From the NCBI RefSeq assembly GCF_923868895.1, contig NZ_OV350343.1:2356001-2420000 (forward strand): DNA of 64,000 nt. The letters are read 5' to 3'. Both the position numbers and the translations under genes were made by a program. The notes beneath the pieces were generated by a model, which saw only the letters and a list, made by a program, of their open reading frames with translations, was not told the DNA's origin and searched no databases. Shown in pieces: positions 51,876 through 60,061 of the stretch; positions within the stretch are counted from its first letter, which is position 1, and each line of letters starts with the position of its first letter. The DNA comes from Halomonas sp. TD01 (lineage in GTDB: Bacteria; Pseudomonadota; Gammaproteobacteria; Pseudomonadales; Halomonadaceae).

Positions 51876-52238
51876 ATGTGCAAACTGTTTATTGATGCAG
51901 ACCCTGAGCTATGGCGTAGCGCCACACACTCGCTGCGCATTGATGGCATGGTGACCAGCGTTCGCATGGAAAACTACTTCTGGCACCTTCTAGAAGAGAT
52001 GGCTCAACGTGATGGGATGAACACGGCCCAACTCATCACGCGGCTTTATCATGAGTCGATCGATGCTGGACACGATCTTGGCAATTTCACCTCATTTTTG
52101 CGTGTCTGCGCGTTGCGCTACCAAGCGCTTCAGCTTAGCGGTGATATTCCAAAAAGCGTGGAAGTGGCAATTGGCTCATTAGATGCGCAGCAAATTTTGA
52201 GCAGAGAAGCTGCCACGCGTACTAATCAGATGCATTGA
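51876..52238 (+). CDS. Ribbon-helix-helix domain protein
   Basis: A 120-residue protein in which residues 20-90 fit the RHH_4-type ribbon-helix-helix: the strand TSVRMENYFWHLLEEMA and the helices that follow (NTAQLITRLYHESIDAG). Such domains bind DNA as dimers, or occasionally serve as antitoxins. No toxin gene is adjacent. The start MCKLFIDADPELW is characteristic of a conserved proteobacterial family. Target genes are unknown. Confidence 0.85.
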   Translation: MCKLFIDADPELWRSATHSLRIDGMVTSVRMENYFWHLLEEMAQRDGMNTAQLITRLYHESIDAGHDLGNFTSFLRVCALRYQALQLSGDIPKSVEVAIGSLDAQQILSREAATRTNQMH

Positions 52239-52295
52239 AACTGTTTTGCTACCGTTAAATCAGTCGGTAGATCAAGCCTGTTTCAGCTAAGACCG

Positions 52296-53063
52296 CTACT
52301 CTAATCGCTTACCTAAATTATCCAGGAAGGTCTCGATACGTCGTGCGTTGGTGCCGACATCGCTGGCACCTAGCCGTGATGCTGAGCGCATATCCACCTG
52401 CACGCCGTTTTGTCGCTCAGTAAGGCGAATGACGACGTCATCTTCGAAGCCAAACCAGCGGGTTGTCGCGGTAGCTTCGATAGTGTTCCCTGTTATCGCT
52501 GCTATCTGCCAGCTAGACGCTTCTACTTCTGCCTGAGCTGCCGCAAGAACGGTCGCTTTAGGCGCGGTTACTTGTAAAGGCTGCACATTAGGATAAGCAT
52601 TTTGTTGCTGACGCGCTGTAGCTTCTCCAGGATAATCAACCTCATTAGGTGCTGCCTCGCGGGCGTCTCTTAACGCGACAAAGTCAGGAGGGTTTTGGGT
52701 GTCGGTGGTAATGTCATGTATGACAGGAGCCTGCTGCGCACGCTGCCACTGCTGCCATGGCATATACAACAACGCGGCAGTAGTTGCGATGACAAAGATT
52801 GCCACCACGCCTGCGCCAATACGGCGAGTAAACACACTGATTAGCAACAGCAGGACGCTTATTGCTACGGCAGCGGTTGCTGCATAGACACCATTGCGCA
52901 TCAGGTTGAAGGCGTCGCCCAGGCTAATCAACTCCCAACGATAGGCTGGCCCAGCACCAGCCATTAGCAGAGCAGATGCCACCAGTGCAATAACGCTGAG
53001 CCAAGCCAGCAGCGTTGGCCAAATGCCCCCTTTGAGCGAGCGATCTGAGCGCTCCTTTGCCAT
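52296..53063 (-). CDS. DUF1499 membrane protein
   Basis: A 255-residue protein with three N-terminal membrane helices (about 13-33, 57-77, 82-103) and a C-terminal DUF1499 domain (about 115-255) with conserved NPPDFVALRDAREA and RWFGFEDDVVIRL segments. The soluble part resembles small beta-rich proteins found in many marine bacteria and plants. Function unknown. Its ends point to a single-gene unit, divergent from the unknown gene at 53253. Confidence 0.88.
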   Translation of the reverse strand: MAKERSDRSLKGGIWPTLLAWLSVIALVASALLMAGAGPAYRWELISLGDAFNLMRNGVYAATAAVAISVLLLLISVFTRRIGAGVVAIFVIATTAALLYMPWQQWQRAQQAPVIHDITTDTQNPPDFVALRDAREAAPNEVDYPGEATARQQQNAYPNVQPLQVTAPKATVLAAAQAEVEASSWQIAAITGNTIEATATTRWFGFEDDVVIRLTERQNGVQVDMRSASRLGASDVGTNARRIETFLDNLGKRLE

Positions 53064-53252
53064 ATGTCTTCCCTCATTATGAATACGGTGTTGATCTACC
53101 TAGCATAGGTTGCAGTAGCGCATCTGTCTTGGTTAGACGGGGTGGCTAAGACACACTACTATGCTGCTGTTAGCAGTAATGCAAATAGATCTAGCGTGGA
53201 TAGTCAGTTTGTACAATTTGAGTGTTTTACAATTTGAGAGATTGAAGTAAGC

Positions 53253-53603
53253 ATGACATCAGCAACTGCATTAGCACCACCCTTGCGAGAGCTACTGGCG
53301 ACGACCCCGAGCAGTGCTTTACCGATAACCTATCAGCAAGCGGCGAACGCGCTAGGCCTTTCGCCACCCAAGACTATTCAGCGTATCGCACAAGCACTTG
53401 AACAGCTAATGAGGGAAGACGCCGCCGCTGAAAAGCCCTTTATTGCAACGCTTGTAATTAGCCGTAGTGGAAAAGGCCTTCCGGCAGCAGGTTTTTTTGA
53501 GCTTGCCGCGGAGTTGGGGCGTTTTCCTTCATCCTCCTCCCAACAGGAAGCGTTTTACTATTCCGAGCGTGAGCAGGCCATTAAAGAATGGTGCCGCTGT
53601 TAG
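53253..53603 (+). CDS. Small conserved protein of unknown function
   Basis: A 116-residue protein. The N-terminal segment PITYQQAANALGLSPPKTIQRIAQALEQLM (shown in two parts: ITYQQAANALGLSPP and IQRIAQALEQLM) resembles a winged-helix fold, and the rest, RSGKGLPAAGFFELAAELGR, is a motif I recall from proteobacterial hypothetical proteins. No signal or membrane segment. The gene ends 14 bases before the convergent DUF3820 gene. No function is assigned. Confidence 0.7.
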   Translation: MTSATALAPPLRELLATTPSSALPITYQQAANALGLSPPKTIQRIAQALEQLMREDAAAEKPFIATLVISRSGKGLPAAGFFELAAELGRFPSSSSQQEAFYYSEREQAIKEWCRC

Positions 53604-53617
53604 TTTTGGCGGAAAGG

Positions 53618-53830
53618 TCAATTTTTGCGCAGCGGGTTTAGCAAGTCGCTCAAACCATTGTGGTCAATTTCATGCATTAAATGTAGGAGTTGACCAATTT
53701 CTCCTTTTGGAAATCCTTCCCGAGCAAACCAGTTCAAATAGGGGCCAGGCAAATCGGCAATAAGCCAGCCTTCGTATTTGCCAAAGGGCATGGTGTGCGT
53801 TACCAGCTTCTCAAGGTCTTCGGGGTTCAT
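53618..53830 (-). CDS. DUF3820 family protein
   Basis: A 70-residue protein that fits DUF3820 throughout: TMPFGKYEGWLIADLPGPYLNWFAREGFPKGEIG is the whole family core (listed here as MPFGKYEG, IADLPGPYL and FAREGFPKG). The PFGKYxG motif is also found at the end of some exonucleases. Function unknown, though relatives are called putative quorum-sensing-regulated virulence factors. Confidence 0.9.
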   Translation of the reverse strand: MNPEDLEKLVTHTMPFGKYEGWLIADLPGPYLNWFAREGFPKGEIGQLLHLMHEIDHNGLSDLLNPLRKN

Positions 53831-54001
53831 GCTTTAAGCTCTTTTTAAATGAGTGATCTAAAACGTGTTTCAAAAGTGGTTAAATAACAATTGATTTTAT
53901 TTTTACATGACGCGATCTAGGATGGCTATACAGTGGCAGCACAACGCGGCTGGCCATCGAAAATAACGCAACGAATAAAACCGCTGCAATAGGAGATAAC
54001 C

Positions 54002-54427
54002 ATGAGCCTTTCGCCTTTTCATCTAGCCATCCCTGTTTACGATGTCGCTCTAGCCCGAACATTTTATAACGATGTATTTGGTCTGGAAGAAGGACGCTCT
54101 AGCGATCACTGGGTCGACTTTAATTTCTTCGGCCATCAGTTGGTGATTCATGAACATCCGAAAACACCAGGCCAACAGAGCGCTCACACTAACCCGGTCG
54201 ATGGCCACAACGTACCGGTACCGCACTTTGGCGTAATTCTAGAGTGGGATGAATGGGAAGCCTTAGCCGAGCGATTAAAGGCAAGGGATACCGATTTTGT
54301 GATTGAGCCATACATTCGCTTTAAAGGCGAAGTAGGTGAGCAAGCTACGATGTTCCTGCTCGACCCCTGTGGTAATGCCCTGGAGTTTAAAGCGTTCAAA
54401 GACCAGCGCCAGATTTTTGCTAAATAA
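54002..54427 (+). CDS. VOC-family (glyoxalase-like) protein
   Basis: A 141-residue VOC protein with paired beta-alpha-beta-beta-beta modules. Metal-ligand candidates are His7 in [10 protein letters not shown], the His/Glu in LVIHEH and Glu near [13 protein letters not shown] at the end. It probably binds a divalent metal and acts on a small electrophile or dioxygenase-type substrate, not identifiable. A GGAG lies upstream of the ATG, and the convergent AraC gene ends 52 bases downstream. Confidence 0.92.
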   Translation: MSLSPFHLAIPVYDVALARTFYNDVFGLEEGRSSDHWVDFNFFGHQLVIHEHPKTPGQQSAHTNPVDGHNVPVPHFGVILEWDEWEALAERLKARDTDFVIEPYIRFKGEVGEQATMFLLDPCGNALEFKAFKDQRQIFAK

Positions 54428-54478
54428 GCGTGTTCAGGAAAATTGTTCCAAACAAGGTGGAGTAGTAAGCGGGTATGG

Positions 54479-55375
54479 CTAAGCACGCAGCGCCTGTTCC
54501 TTACGCCTATGCTGCAGCGGTGATGCGCCAAAGTAGCGCTTATAGTCTCTGCTGAATTGAGGCACGCTGCGATAACCGACCGCCTGTGCCGCTTGGTTCA
54601 CGTTGTGGCTATCCTGCAATAAAAGTTGCTGTGCCTTAAGTAGGCGCAGTCGCTTTAAATATTGCGCGGGAGACGAGCGCGTAATCTGTTTAAAGTGCTG
54701 ATGAAACGTCGATATGCTCATATTGGCCTGCTGGGCTAACTGTTCGACGGTAAAGTCCTCGGCAAAATGAGCGTGCAACTGCGATAGCACATGCACAATA
54801 CGCGAATAGTGACCGTGCCCTTTAACCAGGGCACGCAAAGCAGGGCCTTGTTCGCCTTTTAATGCTTCAAACACCACCTCTCTTACTCTAGCTTCGCCCA
54901 TGGCGGTGCACTCTACTTCGTCGTGTAAGGCGTGTGCTAGGCGTAGCACTGCGGCTTGCATGCCGTCATTCATCGCCACTGAAGCCATCGGCTTCGGAGC
55001 GAGGTTTGAATGGCTCATGTCGCCCATGGCAGTGACCATTTCACTTAGTAACGCTGGGTCTAACTTTACTGATACACCTAGCAGAGGCGCTTCTGGCGAG
55101 CCATAAGTTTCACACTCAAAGGGTAGCGGTAGAGTTTGCACGAGATAGTGGCCAGGGTTGTAGTGTATCTCTCGATCGCCTAGGTAACCTATTTTGCGGC
55201 CCTGGGCGATGATAATTAAGCTAGGTTCGTACATCAGCGGGGTACGTTCCTGGCGCCGTCCTAGGCAAAGTAAGCCTACTCTGGGCAATCGAGAAATGCT
55301 TATTCCGTCACCTGTTACTAGCGGTAAGATTAAATCAGCAAGTGCGTTACCTGCGAGAGTGGTACTGGCCACCAT
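54479..55375 (-). CDS. AraC-type regulator with AraC_N domain
   Basis: A 298-residue regulator: an N-terminal AraC_N-type sensor (about 20-175, with EPSLIIIAQGRKIGYLGDRE) and a C-terminal AraC double HTH (about 190-290, with EQLAQQANMSISTFHQHFKQI and the second helix near QAAQAVGYRSVPQFSRDYK). Genes of this type are often divergent from an alcohol or aldehyde reductase and activate it on exposure to aldehydes or peroxides. Here the divergent partner is the alcohol dehydrogenase at 55571, 195 bases away, which fits that pattern. Confidence 0.93.
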   Translation of the reverse strand: MVASTTLAGNALADLILPLVTGDGISISRLPRVGLLCLGRRQERTPLMYEPSLIIIAQGRKIGYLGDREIHYNPGHYLVQTLPLPFECETYGSPEAPLLGVSVKLDPALLSEMVTAMGDMSHSNLAPKPMASVAMNDGMQAAVLRLAHALHDEVECTAMGEARVREVVFEALKGEQGPALRALVKGHGHYSRIVHVLSQLHAHFAEDFTVEQLAQQANMSISTFHQHFKQITRSSPAQYLKRLRLLKAQQLLLQDSHNVNQAAQAVGYRSVPQFSRDYKRYFGASPLQHRRKEQALRA

Positions 55376-55570
55376 GGAAACTCCAAACCTGAATGGCTAT
55401 TAAAGCTGAACGACAATTATGATGTTTTTTTGAGATTTTTTGTTATTTTATCGCATGTAGAAAGAGAAATGAGCAAAAAAAACGTAGCTTCGCTCATCGC
55501 TATCCAATGCCTAGCAGCGAATAATGGAAGCACTTTCCCGCCTATGCGGAATGCTTATTAAGGAGTTTCC

Positions 55571-56632
55571 ATGAGCCAAGCAAAATCTTATGCTGCCTTC
55601 TCGGCTGACAAACCACTTGCTCCGTTCACCTTTGATCGTCGTGAGCCACGTCCAGACGATGTGGCCATTGAAATTCTATACTGTGGTGTTTGCCATAGTG
55701 ACCTGCACTTTGCCCGAAATGACTGGGGTATGAGCCAATACCCTTTGGTACCTGGCCATGAGATAGTGGGCCGTGTAACCGCGGTTGGTGGTGAGGTGAC
55801 CCGCTTTAAAGCGGGTGACTTGGTTGGCGTTGGCTGCATGGTCGACTCTTGCCGCACCTGCTCTGCCTGTAAAAATGGCGTGGAGCAGTACTGTCTGGAA
55901 GGGTTCACGATGACCTACGGTAGCCCTGACCGCCAAGACGGCGCTCTCACTCAAGGCGGCTATTCAGATGCTATCGTGGTTAGCGAGCATTTCGTGCTGC
56001 AAATGCCAGAGGGTATTGATCTAGCATCCGCAGCACCCATTCTCTGTGCAGGTGTTACGACGTACTCGCCACTAAAACACTATGGTGTTGGCAAAGGCCA
56101 CAAAGTGGGTGTGATTGGCATGGGTGGTCTTGGCCATATGGGCGTGAAATTGGCGAAAGCACTGGGTGCGGAAGTGACGGTCTTTACTCGCTCGGATGCC
56201 AAGGTAGAAGAAGCTAAGCGCAATGGTGCGGATCACGTAGTGGTGTCTAGTGATCAAGCGCAGATGGATGCTGTCGCAGAAACGTTCGATTTCATGCTGG
56301 ATACCGTCCCAGTTCAGCACGATTTAAATCCTTACCTTACCTCTTTGAAATACGACGGCACGCATATTATTGTCGGCCTGCTAGAACCGATTGAACCTGC
56401 TATTGAAGCTTTCAATTTAGTGTTTAAGCGTCGCGTGGTAGCTGGCTCGCTGATTGGTGGTATCGCTGAAACGGAAGAGCTGCTTAAACTTTGTGCAGAG
56501 CAGAACATCACTTGCGATATTGAGATGTTAGACATTAACAACATCAACGAGGGCCTTGAACGTATGGAAAAAGGTGACGTGCGCTATCGTTTTGTCATTG
56601 ATATGGCAACGCTGAAAGATTCAGCTGCGTAA
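55571..56632 (+). CDS. Zinc-dependent NAD(P) alcohol dehydrogenase (YahK/CAD type)
   Basis: A 353-residue MDR alcohol dehydrogenase with both zinc sites. The catalytic zinc ligands are Cys in YCGVCHSDLHF and His/Glu in PGHEIVGRV, and the structural zinc uses the four Cys of CMVDSCRTCSACKNGVEQYC. The nucleotide-binding motif is GMGGLGHMGVKLAK (about 182-195). It matches the YahK/cinnamyl-alcohol-dehydrogenase group, which reduces aldehydes with NADPH, so an aldehyde-detoxifying role is likely. AAGGAG precedes the ATG. Regulation by the divergent AraC protein is inferred. Confidence 0.95.
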   Translation: MSQAKSYAAFSADKPLAPFTFDRREPRPDDVAIEILYCGVCHSDLHFARNDWGMSQYPLVPGHEIVGRVTAVGGEVTRFKAGDLVGVGCMVDSCRTCSACKNGVEQYCLEGFTMTYGSPDRQDGALTQGGYSDAIVVSEHFVLQMPEGIDLASAAPILCAGVTTYSPLKHYGVGKGHKVGVIGMGGLGHMGVKLAKALGAEVTVFTRSDAKVEEAKRNGADHVVVSSDQAQMDAVAETFDFMLDTVPVQHDLNPYLTSLKYDGTHIIVGLLEPIEPAIEAFNLVFKRRVVAGSLIGGIAETEELLKLCAEQNITCDIEMLDINNINEGLERMEKGDVRYRFVIDMATLKDSAA

Positions 56633-56676
56633 CGACTTTCAAAAGCTAATGCCAGCTAGCCTAGCGCCATAAACGC

Positions 56677-56704
56677 AACCCCACCGTTGACTAACGGTGG
56701 GGTT
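56677..56704 (+). terminator. Hairpin after the alcohol dehydrogenase gene
   Basis: AACCCCACCGTT and AACGGTGGGGTT form a perfect 12-bp stem over a 4-base loop. The downstream sequence is not T-rich on either strand, so efficiency is uncertain; it lies between convergent genes. Confidence 0.6.
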
Positions 56705-56735
56705 CTCGCACTGCTGCTATTGAGTGTCGAGGCTG

Positions 56736-57503
56736 TTACAGGTGGGCAGAGACTCGCAGTCTGACATAGTCGGCTGTCCAGTTCCCTTGTCCATCACTTA
56801 GGCTGTGGGAGAGCAGGTTAATCGTATTATCAATAATGGCTACTTGCAGGTCTTCATCTAACCCGTGCAAAAACGGGCTTGCAAAGGTTTCGAGCCAGCC
56901 AGCGATACCGGTGGGTAGCGGTGTGGGTCGAGGTATTAACTCGATAGAATCGACATGAAAGCCCGCTGTTTGAAGCAAGTTTGTGTACTCTTCCGGGGTG
57001 GGGAAGTACCAAGGATGACGACCTCGTGAGCTAATGCCACGAAACTGCAGCGAGGCAATAAGCGCTGTACAAATGGCAGCTACGTTGCCATGTCCACCAA
57101 ACTCTGCAACAAAACGCCCACCGGGTTTTAGCGCGCGTTTTACGCCGGCCAGTACCGTTTGTGGATCCAGCATCCAGTGCAACGCCGCGTTGCTGAAGAC
57201 GGCATCGAACTCTTGGTCAAAGGGCAACTGATGCCCATCAATAACCCTAGCAGTTACCCCGCGCTGTTGGGCGGCGGCGACCATCTCAGCGGAAGCATCG
57301 ACACCCAGCACATCGGCACCTAATTGAATGATGCGTTCGGTGAGTGCACCATCACCACATCCAAGATCCAATATACGCTGGCCAGGCTGTGGCGCTAAAA
57401 GCTTCATTACATCGCTTCCCAACGTGGGAACGAAATTCGCGTGTTCCGCATAGTGGCTGGCATTCCATTCCTGCCCTGGCGGAGTGTGAGGGGCGTTAGA
57501 CAT
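56736..57503 (-). CDS. Class I SAM-dependent methyltransferase (trans-aconitate type)
   Basis: A 255-residue methyltransferase with motif I LDLGCGDGALTERI (about 46-59) and the acidic VDASAEMV of strand 2, then FDAVFSNAALHWMLDP, the motif seen in trans-aconitate and ubiquinone-type methyltransferases. The gene begins MSNAPHTPPGQEWNASHY, common in trans-aconitate-2-methyltransferase-like proteins. Substrate unknown. It is convergent with the alcohol dehydrogenase gene and divergent from the nitroreductase gene. Confidence 0.9.
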   Translation of the reverse strand: MSNAPHTPPGQEWNASHYAEHANFVPTLGSDVMKLLAPQPGQRILDLGCGDGALTERIIQLGADVLGVDASAEMVAAAQQRGVTARVIDGHQLPFDQEFDAVFSNAALHWMLDPQTVLAGVKRALKPGGRFVAEFGGHGNVAAICTALIASLQFRGISSRGRHPWYFPTPEEYTNLLQTAGFHVDSIELIPRPTPLPTGIAGWLETFASPFLHGLDEDLQVAIIDNTINLLSHSLSDGQGNWTADYVRLRVSAHL

Positions 57504-57682
57504 ATCGGCTTCCTAGCGGCGTTATTTATCTTAGGGGTGACCCAATGGCTTCTTTTAGTATAGCTTGCTATCAATAGCATGCGTTAAACCTGAATTGAGG
57601 AGCAAAAGCATTGAGCCGCCAAATAGGCGGGGGCAATTTAGTATTAATATCCGTTATATTAAGCATTAAGAGGCTAGATGAA

Positions 57683-58414
57683 ATGAATGATGTTATCAAA
57701 CTGCTTCAATCCCACCGTTCTATACGCAAGTTTACCGATCAGGAAATTCCGCGTGGGCTGCTGTTAGAGTTCATCAAAGCGGGCCAAGCCGCAGCGACAT
57801 CGAGCCATGTGCAGGCCTACACTATTATTAATGTCAAAAACTCAGCTAACCGCGAAAAAATTGCTGAATACGCCGGTGGCCAGGGGTATGTCGCAAGTAG
57901 TGCGGTATTTTTAGTTTTTTGTGCGGACATGAAGCGCCCCACAGAGGCTTCCGAGCGGACAGGCGCCAACGTTGAACGAGGCATGACCGAACAGCTGTTG
58001 GTCGCCACCGTTGATACTGCCCTGATGGCACAAAACGTTGCAGTGGCCGCCGAATCTGAAGGGCTTGGGATTTGTTATATCGGTGGTATCCGCAACAATC
58101 CTCAAGCGGTCAGCGAACTTTTGCACTTGCCCGACCATGTTTATCCGGTGTTTGGTATGTGCCTTGGCTATCCGGCTCATGATCCTGAGGTTAAACCGCG
58201 CTTATCGGTGGAGGCTATTCTCAAGGAAGATACTTACCGTGAAGATACTGATCACGTCGAGGCTTTTGACAGCACTATGCAGGCGTACTACCAAACACGC
58301 AGTACTGGCAACAAAACGACTGACTGGTCACATAACCTGACGCCGCTCTTCGATTCAAAACTGCGTCCTCACATGCGTGACTTTTTAGTTAAGCGTGGCT
58401 TTGAAATGAAGTAA
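57683..58414 (+). CDS. NADPH-dependent FMN oxidoreductase (NfsA/nitroreductase family)
   Basis: A 243-residue nitroreductase-fold protein. The N-terminal SHRSIRKFTDQEIP and SSHVQAYTIINV are typical of NfsA/FRP flavin reductases, as is the GICYIGGIRNNPQAV block (about 131-145), which helps bind FMN. It reduces nitro compounds, quinones or flavins with NADPH. I chose the ATG at 57683 because AAGAGG precedes it at nine bases; an upstream in-frame ATG-like start adds 24 residues without homology. Confidence 0.93.
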   Translation: MNDVIKLLQSHRSIRKFTDQEIPRGLLLEFIKAGQAAATSSHVQAYTIINVKNSANREKIAEYAGGQGYVASSAVFLVFCADMKRPTEASERTGANVERGMTEQLLVATVDTALMAQNVAVAAESEGLGICYIGGIRNNPQAVSELLHLPDHVYPVFGMCLGYPAHDPEVKPRLSVEAILKEDTYREDTDHVEAFDSTMQAYYQTRSTGNKTTDWSHNLTPLFDSKLRPHMRDFLVKRGFEMK

Positions 58415-58566
58415 CAAACGAACCGAGTATGAAAAGAAGCTGAGGCGATCGTTACCGTGTGGCAAGGCGTTTAAAAGGACAGCTTTCTTGCGCTGCACGC
58501 TTACCGTGTTCATCTATACTGGTTGCATACCAAGAGTAGAGCCGATAACAATAAAAGGAGCTATTG

Positions 58567-59196
58567 ATGAACCTTCAGCGCGCTTATTACCTGCTAGCGG
58601 CTTTTTACAGCCTGCTTCCACTTATCGGGCTAGTGGCTATTTTCTCAGGCGGGGGTACGCCGTTTGCGGTGGCTCACCTCGCGCTGGGAACGCTCGCCGT
58701 GGTAGGGCTATGGGGCTACATACTGAAACGTGGGTTTATGAACCCCCGTATGTGGCAACCTCTAGCCGTGGTACTGGCAGTCATGGCAGTAGGGCAGTTG
58801 CTAGTGGTCTTCACCATGCCGGTTTCCAGCGTTGCGCTTACCTGGATGCTAACAAGCAGTATCTTCTCGGTGATGCTAATCATAGTGCTGTTTCACTACG
58901 GCAAGCGTGATCAGCCTCTGTGGGCAACGCCTGTAGAAGCAGACGCTGCAAAGCAGCTTACCAAATTGCTTGATAGCGCTTCGCCCTTATCTGCTGTTCA
59001 TTGTGAAGGTGAGCAAGAAAATAGCGTTAATGTCGCTAAAATAGGCAGTCAATATCATGCCAAAGTGACACGGCGCGGTAAAAATGGGCAAGAGACATTT
59101 GAACGCCGCTTTCAGCACCCTGAAACGCTGGTGTTTTTCTTAGAAAAATTCGCCAGCGTTTCAGTTCAGGATTTTAGACAAACGGCGCTTTCTTAA
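58567..59196 (+). CDS. Membrane protein with a soluble C-terminal domain, unknown
   Basis: A 209-residue protein: four membrane helices (about 6-26, 32-51, 62-83, 88-111) followed by a cytoplasmic tail of about 95 residues (from YGKRDQPLWATPV). The tail contains a repeated strand pattern ending in FLEKFASVSVQDF. AGGAG lies upstream of the ATG. I do not recognise the family. It follows the nitroreductase gene after about 150 bases and precedes the acyltransferase on the other strand, with no evident functional link. Confidence 0.75.
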   Translation: MNLQRAYYLLAAFYSLLPLIGLVAIFSGGGTPFAVAHLALGTLAVVGLWGYILKRGFMNPRMWQPLAVVLAVMAVGQLLVVFTMPVSSVALTWMLTSSIFSVMLIIVLFHYGKRDQPLWATPVEADAAKQLTKLLDSASPLSAVHCEGEQENSVNVAKIGSQYHAKVTRRGKNGQETFERRFQHPETLVFFLEKFASVSVQDFRQTALS

Positions 59197-59227
59197 ATGG
59201 TCGAACGAGCCAGGTTTAAAAAACGCG

Positions 59228-60031
59228 TTAATAGATAAATGTGTGAGCGATCTGAGGCTTTAATGTTGTTACGATATGTTCGTATAACGGGATCAGGCGC
59301 TCGCTCATCTCTTTTTTCGCCACATGATAGTCAATGTAATAAGCATGTCGAGTGCCGTGATACACAATCGGTTCGCTCACTTTGGTAAACTTAAAACCTG
59401 ATATCGCTAATAAGCGGGGAAGGCGAGGCTCCATCATTGCAAAAACGTGACGGCGGTTAGTTAAGCCAACAATAGAGTAGGTGCATAAAAAAAGTCCCAA
59501 TGCGACGAGTGAAAATGTCTTTGCCTCATCTTGCGAAAATAAAACGATTTCTTCACCCGCTGCTTCTTCTGGAGTGTGGGATTTTCGCGTTCTGAAGTTT
59601 TTAGAAATAGCTAATCTCGATACTTCACACGTCTCTAGCGTCGGTAGCTTAAACGGCGTTAATGTGGGATGGTTAAGTAACAGCTCCCCTTTGTTTTGAA
59701 CAGGTAAATGATCGGGTGGGCTAGCGTTGCCGCTTAAGGGCATGACTAATCGAACGCAGCCTGCAAGAATGCCGCTACGTTTGTGCTCTATAAGGCAATG
59801 AACTGAGTAATCGTCGTACTCATCGGACTCGTATAAACGTGCCTCATCTTCACGCATTTCGTAGTGGAATTCTTTTAAAAAAACATCATGTCGCAGTCGA
59901 AAGGCGCGTTGCTTTTGGTCATGGGTGTTAGCAATAAAAAAATGATATTCATCGATAAATTTATCAATCATCTCCTTATGATTACTTTTATCGTCAAACT
60001 CTCTCCCTTGGGTGGTTTTCTCAGCTAGCAT
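59228..60031 (-). CDS. PEP-CTERM/exosortase-associated acyltransferase-like protein
   Basis: A 267-residue GNAT/N-acyl amino acid synthase-like protein. The block RAFRLRHDVFLKEFHYE (about 42-58) resembles the first helix-strand region of acyl-homoserine-lactone and FeeM-type synthases, and TCEVSRLAISKNFR (about 134-147) is the strand-arginine motif of the PEP-CTERM/exosortase-associated acyltransferase family. No exosortase gene and no PEP-CTERM substrate is in the window. It may make an N-acyl amino acid or another lipid signal. It lies immediately downstream of the GGDEF/EAL gene on the same strand, 30 bases away, so they may be co-transcribed. Confidence 0.82.
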   Translation of the reverse strand: MLAEKTTQGREFDDKSNHKEMIDKFIDEYHFFIANTHDQKQRAFRLRHDVFLKEFHYEMREDEARLYESDEYDDYSVHCLIEHKRSGILAGCVRLVMPLSGNASPPDHLPVQNKGELLLNHPTLTPFKLPTLETCEVSRLAISKNFRTRKSHTPEEAAGEEIVLFSQDEAKTFSLVALGLFLCTYSIVGLTNRRHVFAMMEPRLPRLLAISGFKFTKVSEPIVYHGTRHAYYIDYHVAKKEMSERLIPLYEHIVTTLKPQIAHTFIY

Positions 60032-60061
60032 CAGTTGCTTCCTTTTGAGTGCCGCTGCTTA

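Noticed and set aside
58488..58910. 140-codon frame overlapping the small membrane protein gene
   Set aside because: It is the alternative frame of a gene with a good start and ribosome-binding site, and has no domain.
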